Positions 54,582 to 64,000 of a DNA stretch of 64,000 nucleotides are shown here, in pieces. Made by a program: the position numbers and the translations under genes. Origin of the DNA: Neoarius graeffei. Lineage: Eukaryota; Chordata; Actinopteri; Siluriformes; Ariidae. The stretch lies in assembly GCF_027579695.1 (NCBI RefSeq), contig NC_083571.1, positions 48,585,890 to 48,649,889 on the forward strand, written 5' to 3'. The notes beneath the pieces are model-generated. The model saw only the letters and a program-made list of their open reading frames with translations, made no database searches and had not been told where the DNA came from. Position 1 is the stretch's first letter. Each line of letters opens with the position of its first letter.

Positions 54582-56450
54582 ATGGCATCCCCTCGTGTCT
54601 CAAACATGGAAGACAATGCTCAAGATGTGTCTCTCCTTGAGGTCATCGCAGACCTCATTCACTGCTCTGCCTCCGAAAAGGCAAACATTAAGTACACGAG
54701 TGAGAGTGAATGCCAAAACAACTTAGATAATTCAAACAAACATGAGAGAGATCCAAAAAGAACAACTTTTAATGTCCAAGCGACACTAGGTAAGCTATTC
54801 CTATCATACTTCCAAAATGCTGATTCAGAAATCAGACGCCTCCGTGGAGAGGTTGAAAGGCTGACTACCAGCAATGCTGAGCTGACAGCCGATAATAATG
54901 ATTTACATAGGGAGCGTGAGCTCTTGAAGACCTCCCTTGATGATTGCACCGAATGGCTAGAGAAAGCCGAAATGGTTGCTAAGAGGGCTGCCCAGGAGCA
55001 GACCCCCCAAGAGCAGTGCGAGGGGCGTGAAAGACCCCCAACAATGCGCCAAAGCTCAGAGCGGGAAGAGGCGTCCGAACTGGACACCGTAAATGATCTG
55101 GTCGAGAACCAGACATCCCGCCAAACTCCATCAACTCGCTACATGACCCCGTCGTCGTCTAGCCAGGATGGAGCCGCCCTGCGCTCATCCCGAGCCCAGG
55201 CCTGTAGCACACCTAGGTCAGTGCGCTTCAGTTTCCCTGATCCATCTTCAGATGAATCAGACCACGCATCTCGTGCGAAGCGGGAGCGATTCCAGAGTAG
55301 CTCAGACAGTGAGTACTCAGGAGAGCAAAAGGAGTCGTGTAAGGACGCGCACCAAGCCCTCCGCCTACGGCAAATTGACCTACTTGCCCAAGATATCGAA
55401 CAATTCGATCCCGACAATCAAAGAACTAATGTAAATAACTATTTACGAGAAATTGATCGATGCCTGATGGACCTGCTGAACGCTACAACACGTGAAAAAC
55501 TTAGACTAATCTGGAAGACCTCCAGTAGTAGCGTTCGTGCCTTTTTAGAGACACTACCCCCAAACATTCGTGATAGTTATTCAAAACTTCGCAATTACAT
55601 GAGGGAAGAATATGCGCCATACATGGACGAAACCTCCGCGACATTGTGTGCATTACAAATCAAACAAAAACGGTCTGAGGCGCCTCGTGAATATTACAGA
55701 CGGCTACGTACTGCCTATTTCCAAGGTAGTAGCGCACCAGGGTTGGAAGAAGATAGAGGTTTCATATCTCTCTTCTTACATAACCTCCACCCAAGTGTGC
55801 GGACCCGTGTCACACTGACGTGTCGACGAGGTCGCTATTCGATGAGGGAAATTAGGCGACTAGCCCAAATGACCTGGGAGACCATCGTCAAAACCGCAAA
55901 CGGAAACGATGATGACCCCAGAGTCCTTAGGCTCCAGGATGCAAATGGGCCCCCGCTAACCTTAGAAAGAGGCGAAGCTCCAAAAGGGGGACCCACCTGG
56001 AAAAATTCCGGTCCAGCCCGATCCTTGCCGAGCCATCACAAGGGTGAGTGGAAAAATCGACAAGGTAAGGCCAGGAGGGACCGAGGGCGAGTCCACAGTG
56101 ACTATGGCAATCGCCCATCACATGAAAAGGGTCGTAGGGAACAAAACGGTTGGCAGCAAAACCGTCATCCCCGCTCTGACCAGAAACGGCAGAAGCGTTC
56201 CGACCGTAGCTCTAAACGTAAGGGTAGAGACGACCAACACAGTGACTCAGACCAACCTGGTGAGCTCCCCTCAGAGCTGGACTCTTTAAAAGCCCAGTTG
56301 GCTGAGATTAAAGAACTGTTACAGGAGATGTCAGACCCCTCAACAGATAAAACAAAAGAGCCCAAGAAAAATGACAAAAAGCCATTCGCTGGCATGCCTA
56401 GGCCAGGAACCATGGGTATATCTCGTGAAAGGGGGAGGAGATCCCTCTGA
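54582..56450 (+). CDS. Gag-like ORF of the endogenous retrovirus (about 622 aa)
   Basis: I chose ATG 54582 (MASPRVSNMEDNAQ), with A at -3 and G at +4; an in-frame ATG at 54519 adds 21 hydrophobic residues. A coiled coil lies at about residues 75-130 (RRLRGEVERLTTSNAEL...). A serine/acid-rich linker follows, then a helical capsid-like region (FDPDNQRTNVNNYLREIDR, LPPNIRDSYSKLRNYMREEY, FISLFLHNLHPSVRTRV), and a long basic Arg/Gly/Lys-rich tail. No Cys-His zinc knuckle is present; the basic tail would bind RNA instead. Fully open, unlike the rest. Which retrovirus group it belongs to is unclear. A capsid would assemble in the cytoplasm. Confidence 0.72.
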   Translation: MASPRVSNMEDNAQDVSLLEVIADLIHCSASEKANIKYTSESECQNNLDNSNKHERDPKRTTFNVQATLGKLFLSYFQNADSEIRRLRGEVERLTTSNAELTADNNDLHRERELLKTSLDDCTEWLEKAEMVAKRAAQEQTPQEQCEGRERPPTMRQSSEREEASELDTVNDLVENQTSRQTPSTRYMTPSSSSQDGAALRSSRAQACSTPRSVRFSFPDPSSDESDHASRAKRERFQSSSDSEYSGEQKESCKDAHQALRLRQIDLLAQDIEQFDPDNQRTNVNNYLREIDRCLMDLLNATTREKLRLIWKTSSSSVRAFLETLPPNIRDSYSKLRNYMREEYAPYMDETSATLCALQIKQKRSEAPREYYRRLRTAYFQGSSAPGLEEDRGFISLFLHNLHPSVRTRVTLTCRRGRYSMREIRRLAQMTWETIVKTANGNDDDPRVLRLQDANGPPLTLERGEAPKGGPTWKNSGPARSLPSHHKGEWKNRQGKARRDRGRVHSDYGNRPSHEKGRREQNGWQQNRHPRSDQKRQKRSDRSSKRKGRDDQHSDSDQPGELPSELDSLKAQLAEIKELLQEMSDPSTDKTKEPKKNDKKPFAGMPRPGTMGISRERGRRSL

Positions 56451-56594
56451 AACAGCAGGCGAGGGTCAGGATGTAGGGCCCCCCCTGGTGGCGAAGGCAA
56501 ACACACAAAACACACTTCTCATGTGCGCTAAAGTCTTCACCACCATTTCTCAGACACACGGCTCTCACAAGGCGACCCAATCCCAACCAAGCCC

Positions 56595-57335
56595 TGCGAC
56601 ATAAACTTAGTCAACTTCACACAAAACAAAACCCCACAGTCGTTGGATCCCACAAAATATGCACAAACCCGTTGCAACGAGATTAGTGCGAACACCCATC
56701 AACCGAGTGCCACGCAAGATCAAATTTCCGATGAACTTCAGTTCATGTCTTTGTACACCAAGTCCGATGTCGAAACACCCGACATCGCAACTCCCCCTAG
56801 TGGAAAAAAATCTCCCTCTATCCATCGACTCAGACACAGACACCCATTTCACTGCTGGTGTAATGGCTGCGCTGTGGAACATGTTAGGCGTCGAGGCGAA
56901 ATTCCATATCGCGTACCACCCTCAATTCTCTGGTCAGGCTGAATGAGCATTCAAACCATTGTGAGCATGCTGCGAGAGTATATCACAAACCATGGTAAAA
57001 TTTGGGACGTGAAACTTCCCTTGGTGCTAAGGGCCATTTGGTCCACCCCTCATTGCGCCACTGAAGTCACACCCTTTGGGATGATGACTGGGCGAGAGTC
57101 GGTTCTTCCCCCGCATCTCCTATACAAACCAGAGGCCATGAGTGTCGCTATTGCATACACTGCACATCAATATGTCGCCGACCTACAGTTAACCTTTACA
57201 GGTGCCCAAAAGAATCTCGATTCGAGAGTAGAAGGACACAAAGCCTACTACGCCCGAATCTCAGAGAAGTTCCTACCACCCTGGTCGAGACCTTTCGATC
57301 GTGGGAAAACCGTTCCCCGTCGCGTATCACATTAG
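56595..57335 (+). pseudogene. Integrase 3' part, first copy (endogenous retrovirus)
   Basis: Only the second half of the integrase core and the C-terminal part remain: THFTAGVMAALWNML (second Asp region), YHPQFSGQAE (catalytic Glu), TEVTPFGMMTGRE and HLLYKP. A CGA-to-TGA change and a one-base loss directly after the Glu (56943-56953) break the frame. Upstream, gag joins at CTGCGACATAAAC with all of PR, RT and RNase H deleted. The motif set is that of gamma/epsilon-type retroviral integrases. Confidence 0.8.
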
Positions 57336-58193
57336 GACATCTAGGCCTAATCAAATGCTTTCATATTGATTTCCATGATAATCGAATCAAACCTTTTGAA
57401 CAGTCCTCACTCCAAAAGGGGGTGGACGACAGCTAAACCCATTCTGTCCACCTAGCTTGTACGCATCACTCAACCATAAGCGTACACTAACATTCCCAGT
57501 CAGACTTCACCAACCCTATGAAGTAATAACCCTTCAGTATAACATGGTAGATAAAATACTAAAATCCGCTATTATTACTAGTGTGTATTCATCGCAAATA
57601 CACCTGGCATATAGTCTTGGCAGTGCTATCCTCATTTTTGTGAATCCACAAAACTTAGAGATGTGCACCTTCACTAAAGACATCTACTGGGTCTGCCCAG
57701 GCAACCCATACATAATACATGCCAAGCTAGATAAGATGGTCTGTGTCCCTGACAGCTTTAGCCGCAGTAGCGCACGCTCTCTGGCCAGACCACCCACTGC
57801 TATTACCAAACACAGAAGATTTCTAGAAGATTAGGTTTGCCAACCCAAACACTAACACTTCTTTTCTTCCTTCATTTCTTCTCTTTTCTTGTTTTTTTAT
57901 GCATAAGAAATTAAACACTACATGTTTCATGTTTAATGTTTTTTTTTTGATGTAGTTTTGATCTAGTTAGTTAGATAGTGATTATATGCCCAAAATGCCT
58001 ACATAGTGATTATATGCCCAAAATGCCTCTGTCTCCAACTGTCTTACTGGAACTCACAAGTTTACACAGTCTTCACAGGACACCATGAACTGTGTAGAAC
58101 AAGTCTACCTCAAGGACTATGGACACGGCGATGATACGATATGGTGCTCTCAGTGCTACGACTCCGTCATACCCCTGAGACCAAAAGGGGGAC
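57336..58193 (+). pseudogene. 3' internal region, possible envelope remnant, and purine tract
   Basis: Short open pieces (MCTFTKDIYWVCPGNPYI, KMVCVPDSFSRSS) recur in the second internal copy. Cysteine-spaced pieces downstream of integrase are where env would be, but I see no fusion peptide or transmembrane anchor. Just before LTR2 is the purine tract AAAAGGGGG (58183-58191). Confidence 0.45.
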
Positions 58194-59293
58194 TGTAGGT
58201 ATCATGCCGTCATCTTGTGTCAGAACTACAATTCCCAGGCAACTTCCGTGTGACCTACGTCACACGTGGGCGGGATCATCTACGTCAGTCCGCCATGCGC
58301 ACATAAAACAATGGGACAACGCTTCTATTTTGTCTCTCGCGTCCGGTTTCCGAGGAATCTGGACGCATAAAGGGATGCTCTCCACCCAAAAAGACGTCTT
58401 CTTTCTTGCAAGATTCACCATCCAGCGCGTTCTGTGCCTAACCACTGGCCAAGGTAAAAGTCCAGAATAGCGCGATCTTTAAACTCAACCTGAGTTACAA
58501 CCAGTTTACTTGTATTAGAAGTGACGTCACGACTGCAGCCCAGGCAGTTAAGAGTTAAGAAGCGATTGAATCCTTTTTAACTCAAAAGCGCTGTGCGTCT
58601 GATTCTGATCAGAGACTTTTCCTCACGAACGCTGAGGTTCGGACCAAGAATCCTCTGCTTTCCACGGGAACCACCCAAGTGCTCCGCTGGACCCGAAAGT
58701 TTCTACGCCTCCATCACGAGCGGCTCACGTGCTCCCACGGCGAGGCCCGAGACTACACCGGCGGATAGTCCTTCATATCTTGCTAAAGGCAGGATTAAGT
58801 AAGATTTTGGCATTTGGGCATAATTAGGATAGTCTTAGGAATTTGCTTTTATTTGAAATAGTGTGAATCTAAACCCAGGTTTATTGTTACACTTTTAAAA
58901 CACGCAGCGTGTTGATTTATTTTGGTTCTATGTTCTCTCAATTGTTTAATAGATAGGCTGTGCATGCTTTCTTATTCTGACTAACACCTTCATTTCCTTA
59001 TCATACATTTTGACCTTATCAAGGCTTCAGTGAGTTTGGTAATGTTATGAGTGTGGAATCTTTTTGTTACCGAGAAAACACGTGCTCAACAGGCCTGACC
59101 AGGCCTGATACACTTTAGATAGCTTCCCTTTGTCTTTAGCAACACATGCTCAGTAGGCCTCACCAGGCCTAACAAACACACTTTAGCTAGGCCATAGGGC
59201 CTTTCACAAACACACACTAGCAACACAAGGCTAATCTAGGCCTCCACCACGTGTAGTTAGCTACACGAGGCTAAACACATGGTCAAGTCCTTT

Positions 59294-59329
<36 letters not shown>

Positions 59330-59919
59330 AAGCACACATGAGCAACAGAGCTAATCCTTTGTTCTATTTAGATAACATTCCTTTGTTTTAGCTAGCAACA
59401 AGCTAGGCCATACACACACACACCACACATGTATATACACACCTCACTGCTTGTATATATTGATTTATTATTTTTATCTTTGTTATAATAAATTCATTTA
59501 TTAAACAAACTGTGTTTATTTGTGTGAACAATATAAAGTCCCCAATCGCCCTCAAATTCAAAAGGGTGCATATAAGTTATGTAATGTGGTAAGTGATTGT
59601 AATAATTTGGAAATATACCATAATCGAGCAGTTTGGTAATTTATTATTAAGCACCAGGATTAATGGTGTGATTCACTAAATGATTCACTAAATGATTCAT
59701 TGGTATGATTCACTAAATGATTCATTGAACGATTCACTAAACGATTCATTGAACGATTCACTAAATGAGACTGATTCTATGGTATGATTCAATTCAAATG
59801 AGTCAAAGTAAACGATTCAATGGGATTGATTCATTTTAATTATTGACCTTCAAAATTTAATGAGACTGATTAAATGAGATTGATCACTTAATTTCAATAA
59901 TTAACTGATTGCACCCACA
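58194..59919 (+). repeat. LTR2 of the endogenous retrovirus (middle, subtype b)
   Basis: Same start and end as LTR1/LTR3, but the first 300 bp differ widely (GTCATCTTGTGTCAGAACTA instead of GCCATTTTGTCTCTTTAAGA), with many further changes and a longer CA run near 59310. It has its own purine tract upstream but no primer site downstream: after ...CACCCACA the sequence goes straight to CCTGCGACATAAAC. Confidence 0.88.
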
Positions 59920-61548
59920 CCTGCGACATAAACTTAGTCAAGTTCACCCAAAACAAAACCCCACAGTCGTTGGATCCCACAAAATATGCGCAAAACCGTT
60001 GCGACGAGATTAGTGCGAACACCGATCAACCGAGCGCCACGCGAGATCAAATTTCTGATGAACTTCAGTTCATGTCTTTGCACACCGAGTCCGGTGTCGA
60101 AACACTCGACATCGCGTTTCCCCCTAGTGGCCACAATTCTTTGAAAAACCTCCCTCTATCCATCGACTCAGACACAGACACCCATTTCACTGCTGGTGTA
60201 ATGGCTGCGCTGTGGAACATGTTAGGCGTCGAGGCAAAATTCGATATCGCGCACCACCCTCAATTCTCTGGTCAGGCTGAACGAGCCATTCAAACCATTG
60301 TGAGCATGCTGCGAAAGTATATCACAAACCATGGTAAAATTTGGGACGTGAAACTTCCCTTGGTGCTAAGGGCCATTTGGTCCACCCCTCATTGCGCCAC
60401 TGAAGTCACACCCTTTGGGATGATGACTGGGCGAGAGTTGGTTCTTCCCCTGCATCTCCTATACAAACCAGAGGCCATGAGCGTCGCGATTGCATACACT
60501 GCACATCAACATGTCGCCGACATACGACGCCACCTACAGTCAACCTTTACAGGTGCCCAAAAGAATCTCGATTCGAGAGTAGAAGGACACAAAGCCTACT
60601 ACGCCCGAATCTCAGAGAAGTTCCTACCACCCTGGTCGAGACCTTTCGATCGTGGGAAAACCGTTCCCCGTCGTGTATCACATTAGGACATCTAGGCCTA
60701 ATCAAACGCTTTCATATCGATTTCCATGATAATCGAATCAAACCTTTTGAACAGTCCTCACTCCAAAAGGGGGTGGACGACAGTTAGGCCCATCATGTCC
60801 ACCTAGCTTGTACGCATCACTCAACCATAAGCGTACACTAACATTCCCGGTCAGACTTCACCAACTCAATGAAGTAATAACCCTTCGGTATAACATGGTA
60901 GATAAATACTAAAATCCGCTATTATTACTAGTGTGTATTCATCGCAAATACACCTGGCATATAGTCTTGGCAGTGCTATCCTCATTTTTTTTTGTGAATC
61001 CACAAAACTTAGAGATGTGCACCTTCACTAAAGACATCCACTGGGTCTGCCCAGGCAACCCATACATAATACATGCCAAGCTAGATAAGATGGTCTGTGT
61101 CCCTGACAGCTTTAGCCGCAGTAGCGCACACTCTCTGGCCAGACCACCCACTGCGATTACCAAACACAGAAGATTTCTAGAAGTTTAGGTTTGCCAACCC
61201 AAACACTAATACTTCTTTCCTTCCTTCATTTCTTCTCTTTTCTTGTTTTTCTTATGCATAAGAAATTGAACACTACATGTTTCATGTTCAATGTTTAATT
61301 TTTTTTTGATGTGGTTTTGATCTAGTTAGTTAGTGATTATATGCCCAAAATGCCTACATAGTGATTATATGCCCAAAATGCCTCTGTCTCCAACTGTCTT
61401 ACTGGAACTCACAAGTTTTCACAGTCTTCACAGGACACCATGGACTGTGCAGAACAAGTCTACCTCAAGGACTATGGACACGGCGATGATACGATACGGT
61501 GCTCTCAGTGCTACGACTCCGTCATACCCCTGAGACCAAAAAGGGGAC
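59920..61548 (+). pseudogene. Second internal copy: integrase 3' part and 3' region
   Basis: Homologous to 56595-58193 (about 95% by eye). The integrase piece is open for 238 codons (59970-60686): THFTAGVMAALWNMLGVEAK, YHPQFSGQAERAIQTIVSML and TPFGMMTGRELVLPLHLLYK. It lacks the stop and deletion of the first copy. Gag and the 5' half of pol are missing. It ends in the purine tract AAAAAGGGG before LTR3. Confidence 0.8.
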
Positions 61549-63213
61549 TGTAGGTATCATGCCGCCATTTTGTCTCTTTAAGAAACTACATTTCCCATCA
61601 GCCTACTTCCGCGTTGACCTACGTCACGCCAGGGCGGGATCATCTACGTCATCCTCCAGGAAGGCATAAGTCCCGGCGGAAGCTCCGCCATTTTGTCTCT
61701 CGCGTCCGGTTTTCAAGGGAGCTAGACGCATTAAAGAGATGCCCTCCCCCAAAAAAGATGTCTTCTTTCTTGCAAGATCCATCACTCAGCGCGATTTTCT
61801 TTCTTACCCTTGGCAAAGGTAAACTCTAGAGTCACGCGATCTTTAAACTCAACCTGAGTTACAACCGGTGTGTTCGTATAAGAAGTGACGTCACGACTGC
61901 AGCCCAGGCAGTTAAAAGTTAAGAAGCGATTGAATCCTTTTTAACTCAAAAGCGCTGTGCATCTTATTCTGATCAAAGACTTCTCCTCACGAACGCTGAG
62001 GTTCGGACCAAGAATCCTCTGCTTTCCACGGGAACCACCCAAGTGCTCCGCTGGACCCGAAAGTTTCTACGCCTCCATCACGAGCGGCTCACGTGCTCCC
62101 ACGGCGAGGCCCGAGACTACACCGGCGAATATTTCTTCATATCTTGCTAAAAGCAGGATTAAGTAAGATTTTGGCATTTGGGCATAATTATGATAGTCTT
62201 AGGAATTTGCTTTTATTTGAAATAGTGTAAATTTAAACCCAGGTTTATCTGTTACACTGTTAGACACGCAGCGTGTTGATTTATTTTGGTTCTATGTTCT
62301 CTCAATTGTTTAATAGATAGGCTGCGCATGCTCCTCTCTGACTAACACTTTTTAATTTCCTTATCATACATTTTGATTTTATCAAGGTTTCAGTGAGTTT
62401 GGTAATGTTATGAGTGTGGAATCTTTTGTTACTGAGAAAACACGTGCTCAACAGGCCTGACCAGGCCTGATAACTTTAGCTACAGCTTCCCTTTGTCTTT
62501 AGCAACATGTGCTCAGTAGGCCTCACCAGGCCTAACAAACACACTTTAGCTAGGCCATAGGGCCTTTCACAAACACACTAGCAACACAAGGCTAATCTAG
62601 GCCTCCACCACGTGTAGTTAGCTACACGAGGCTAAACACATGGTCAAGTCCTTCACACACACACAAGCACACGTTAGCAACAGAGCTAATCCTTTGTTCT
62701 ATTTAGATAACATTCTTTTGTTTTAGCTAGCAACAAGCTAGGCCATACACACACACACCACACATGTATATACACACCTCACTGCTTGTATATATTGATT
62801 TATTATTTTTATCTTTGTTATAATAAATTCATTTATTAAACAAACTGTGTTTATTTGTGTGAACGATATATGAAGTCCCCAATCTTAAAGAATTCAAAAA
62901 GGTGCATATAAGTTATGTAATATGGTAAGTGATCGTAATAATTTGGAAATATACTATAATCTAGCTGTTTGGTAATTTATCCAGGATTAATGGTATGATT
63001 CACTAAATGATTCATTGAACGATTCACTAAACGATTCATTGTATGATTCACTGAACGATTCAGTAAATGATTCACTGAATGATTCAATTCAAAGGAGTCA
63101 AAGTAAACGATTCAATGGGATTGATTCATTTTAATTATTAACCTTCAAATTTAATGAGACTGATTTAATGAGATTGATCACTTAATATCAATAATTAACT
63201 GATTGCACCCACA
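61549..63213 (+). repeat. LTR3 of the endogenous retrovirus (outer, subtype a)
   Basis: Nearly identical to LTR1 from end to end (for example GCCATTTTGTCTCTTTAAGA and CTCCAGGAAGGCATAAGTCC in both) with scattered point changes and a shorter GATTCACTAAAT array (62996-63090). Ends ...GCACCCACA followed by CTGA. Confidence 0.9.
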
Positions 63214-63934
63214 CTGAGTTGCATCCAAAGAACACCATACCTACTGTGAAGCATGGGGATGGAAACATCATGCTTTAGGGCTGTTTTTCTGCAAAGGGAC
63301 CAGGACGACTGATCCATGTAAAGGAAAGAATGAATGGGGCCATGTATCGTGAGATTTTGAGTGAAAACCTCCTTCCATCAGCAAGGGCATTGAAGATGAA
63401 ACGTGGCTGGGTCTTTCAGCATGACAATGATCCCAAACACACCGCCCGGGCAATGAAGGAGTGGCTTCGTAAGAAGCATTTCAAGGTCCTGGAGTGGCTA
63501 GCCAGTCTCCAGCTCTCAACCCCATAGAAAATCTTTGGAGAGAGTTGAAAGTCCGTGTTGCCCAGTGACAGCCCCAAAACATCACTGCTCTAGAGGAGAT
63601 CTGCATGGAGGAATGGGCCAAAATACCAGCAACAGTGTGTGAAAACCTTGTGAAGACTTACAGAAAACGTTTGACCTCTGTCATTGCCAACAAAGGGTAT
63701 ATAACAAAGTATTGAGATGAACTTTTGTTATTGACCAAATACTTATTTTCCACCATAATTATTCTTTAAAAATCAGACAATGTGATTTTCTGGATTTTTT
63801 TTCTCATTTTGTTTCTCATAGTTGAGGTATACCTATGATGAAAATTACAGGCCTCTCTCATTTTTTAAGTGGGAGAACTTGCACAATTGGTGACTGACTA
63901 AATACATTTTTGCCCCACTGTACCTGTTGCCATT

Positions 63935-64000
63935 CATCTCATCTCATCATCTCTAGCTGCTTTATCCTTCTACAGGGTCGCAGGCAAGCTGGAGCCTATC
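63935..64000 (-). mobile_element. SINE tail, cut by the window end
   Basis: CTCATCTCATCATCTCTAGC then CTACAGGGTCGCAGGCAAGC: the 3' tail of the type 1 SINE on the minus strand, running off the window. Confidence 0.85.

Larger units (their letters stand above)
52610..63213 (+). mobile_element. Endogenous retrovirus with three LTRs (composite provirus)
   Basis: The order is LTR1 (52610-54295), gag, integrase end and 3' region, LTR2 (58194-59919), a second integrase end and 3' region, LTR3 (61549-63213). The whole block is flanked by a single perfect 4-bp duplication CTGA (52606-52609, 63214-63217), so it integrated as one unit into the Tc1 gene. LTR1 and LTR3 are nearly identical; LTR2 is clearly different, especially in U3. 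Protease, reverse transcriptase and RNase H are absent in both internal parts, so it depended on another element. Confidence 0.88.
51715..63923 (+). mobile_element. Tc1-like transposon, family B, copy 2, split by an endogenous retrovirus
   Basis: TA borders (51715-51716, 63922-63923) and the same ends as 32964-34642. Without the 10.6 kb insertion (52610-63213) the element is a contiguous 1.6 kb Tc1. Confidence 0.92.

Noticed and set aside
55139..55417. Minus-strand ORFs in the retroviral gag
   Set aside because: Antisense shadows of an open gag frame.

Overview
This is a teleost fish genomic window: vertebrate split genes with GT-AG introns, and a repeat load typical of bony fish (Tc1-like and hAT DNA transposons, an L1-type LINE, a Tx1-type LINE, a Gmr1-like Ty3/gypsy family, tRNA-headed SINEs and an endogenous retrovirus). 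There is no prokaryotic gene organisation. I do not assign a species.

One host gene is supported: a plus-strand fucolectin-like (FTP/F5-8C-type) lectin. Exons lie at 10611-10890, 26588-26727, 26820-26911 and 40135-40212 (stop codon), and all splice phases agree. Two short 5' exons (740-778, 1254-1275) are phase-compatible but uncertain. About 98% of the 29.6 kb from 10611 to 40212 is intron, and most of that is nested transposons. The first long intron holds a SINE, a solo retroviral LTR and a degraded Tx1 LINE (about 13620-26480). That LINE contains hATs, a solo LTR and a SINE; the SINE contains a hAT, which contains a full-length L1 with both ORFs open (15907-21731). The last intron is almost entirely one old Tc1 element (26931-39736), broken by hATs, two younger Tc1 copies and a Gmr1-like retrotransposon (34658-39582).

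Upstream of the lectin, 1-10300 holds an LTR-retrotransposon 5' end, a TA-flanked inverted-repeat element with Gmr1-like pieces in it (2526-5744), a four-element hAT/MITE nest (5872-8575) and a Tc1 copy (8723-10298). Downstream, 40340-51714 holds a decayed Tc1, five SINEs, microsatellites, a LINE fragment with a solo LTR and a fold-back element, and unclassified sequence. The right end is a Tc1 copy (51715-63923) split by an endogenous retrovirus with three LTRs (52610-63213).

Most insertions were bounded by reading both ends and matching target-site duplications: TA for Tc1/MITEs, 8 bp for hATs, 5 bp for Gmr1-like LTRs, 4 bp for retroviral LTRs, 7-15 bp for LINE/SINEs. The most unusual items are the three-LTR provirus whose outer LTRs match each other but not the middle one, the Gmr1-like element (integrase before reverse transcriptase, SCAN-like capsid), a hammerhead-like motif, the apparently intact L1, and the nesting inside the lectin gene.
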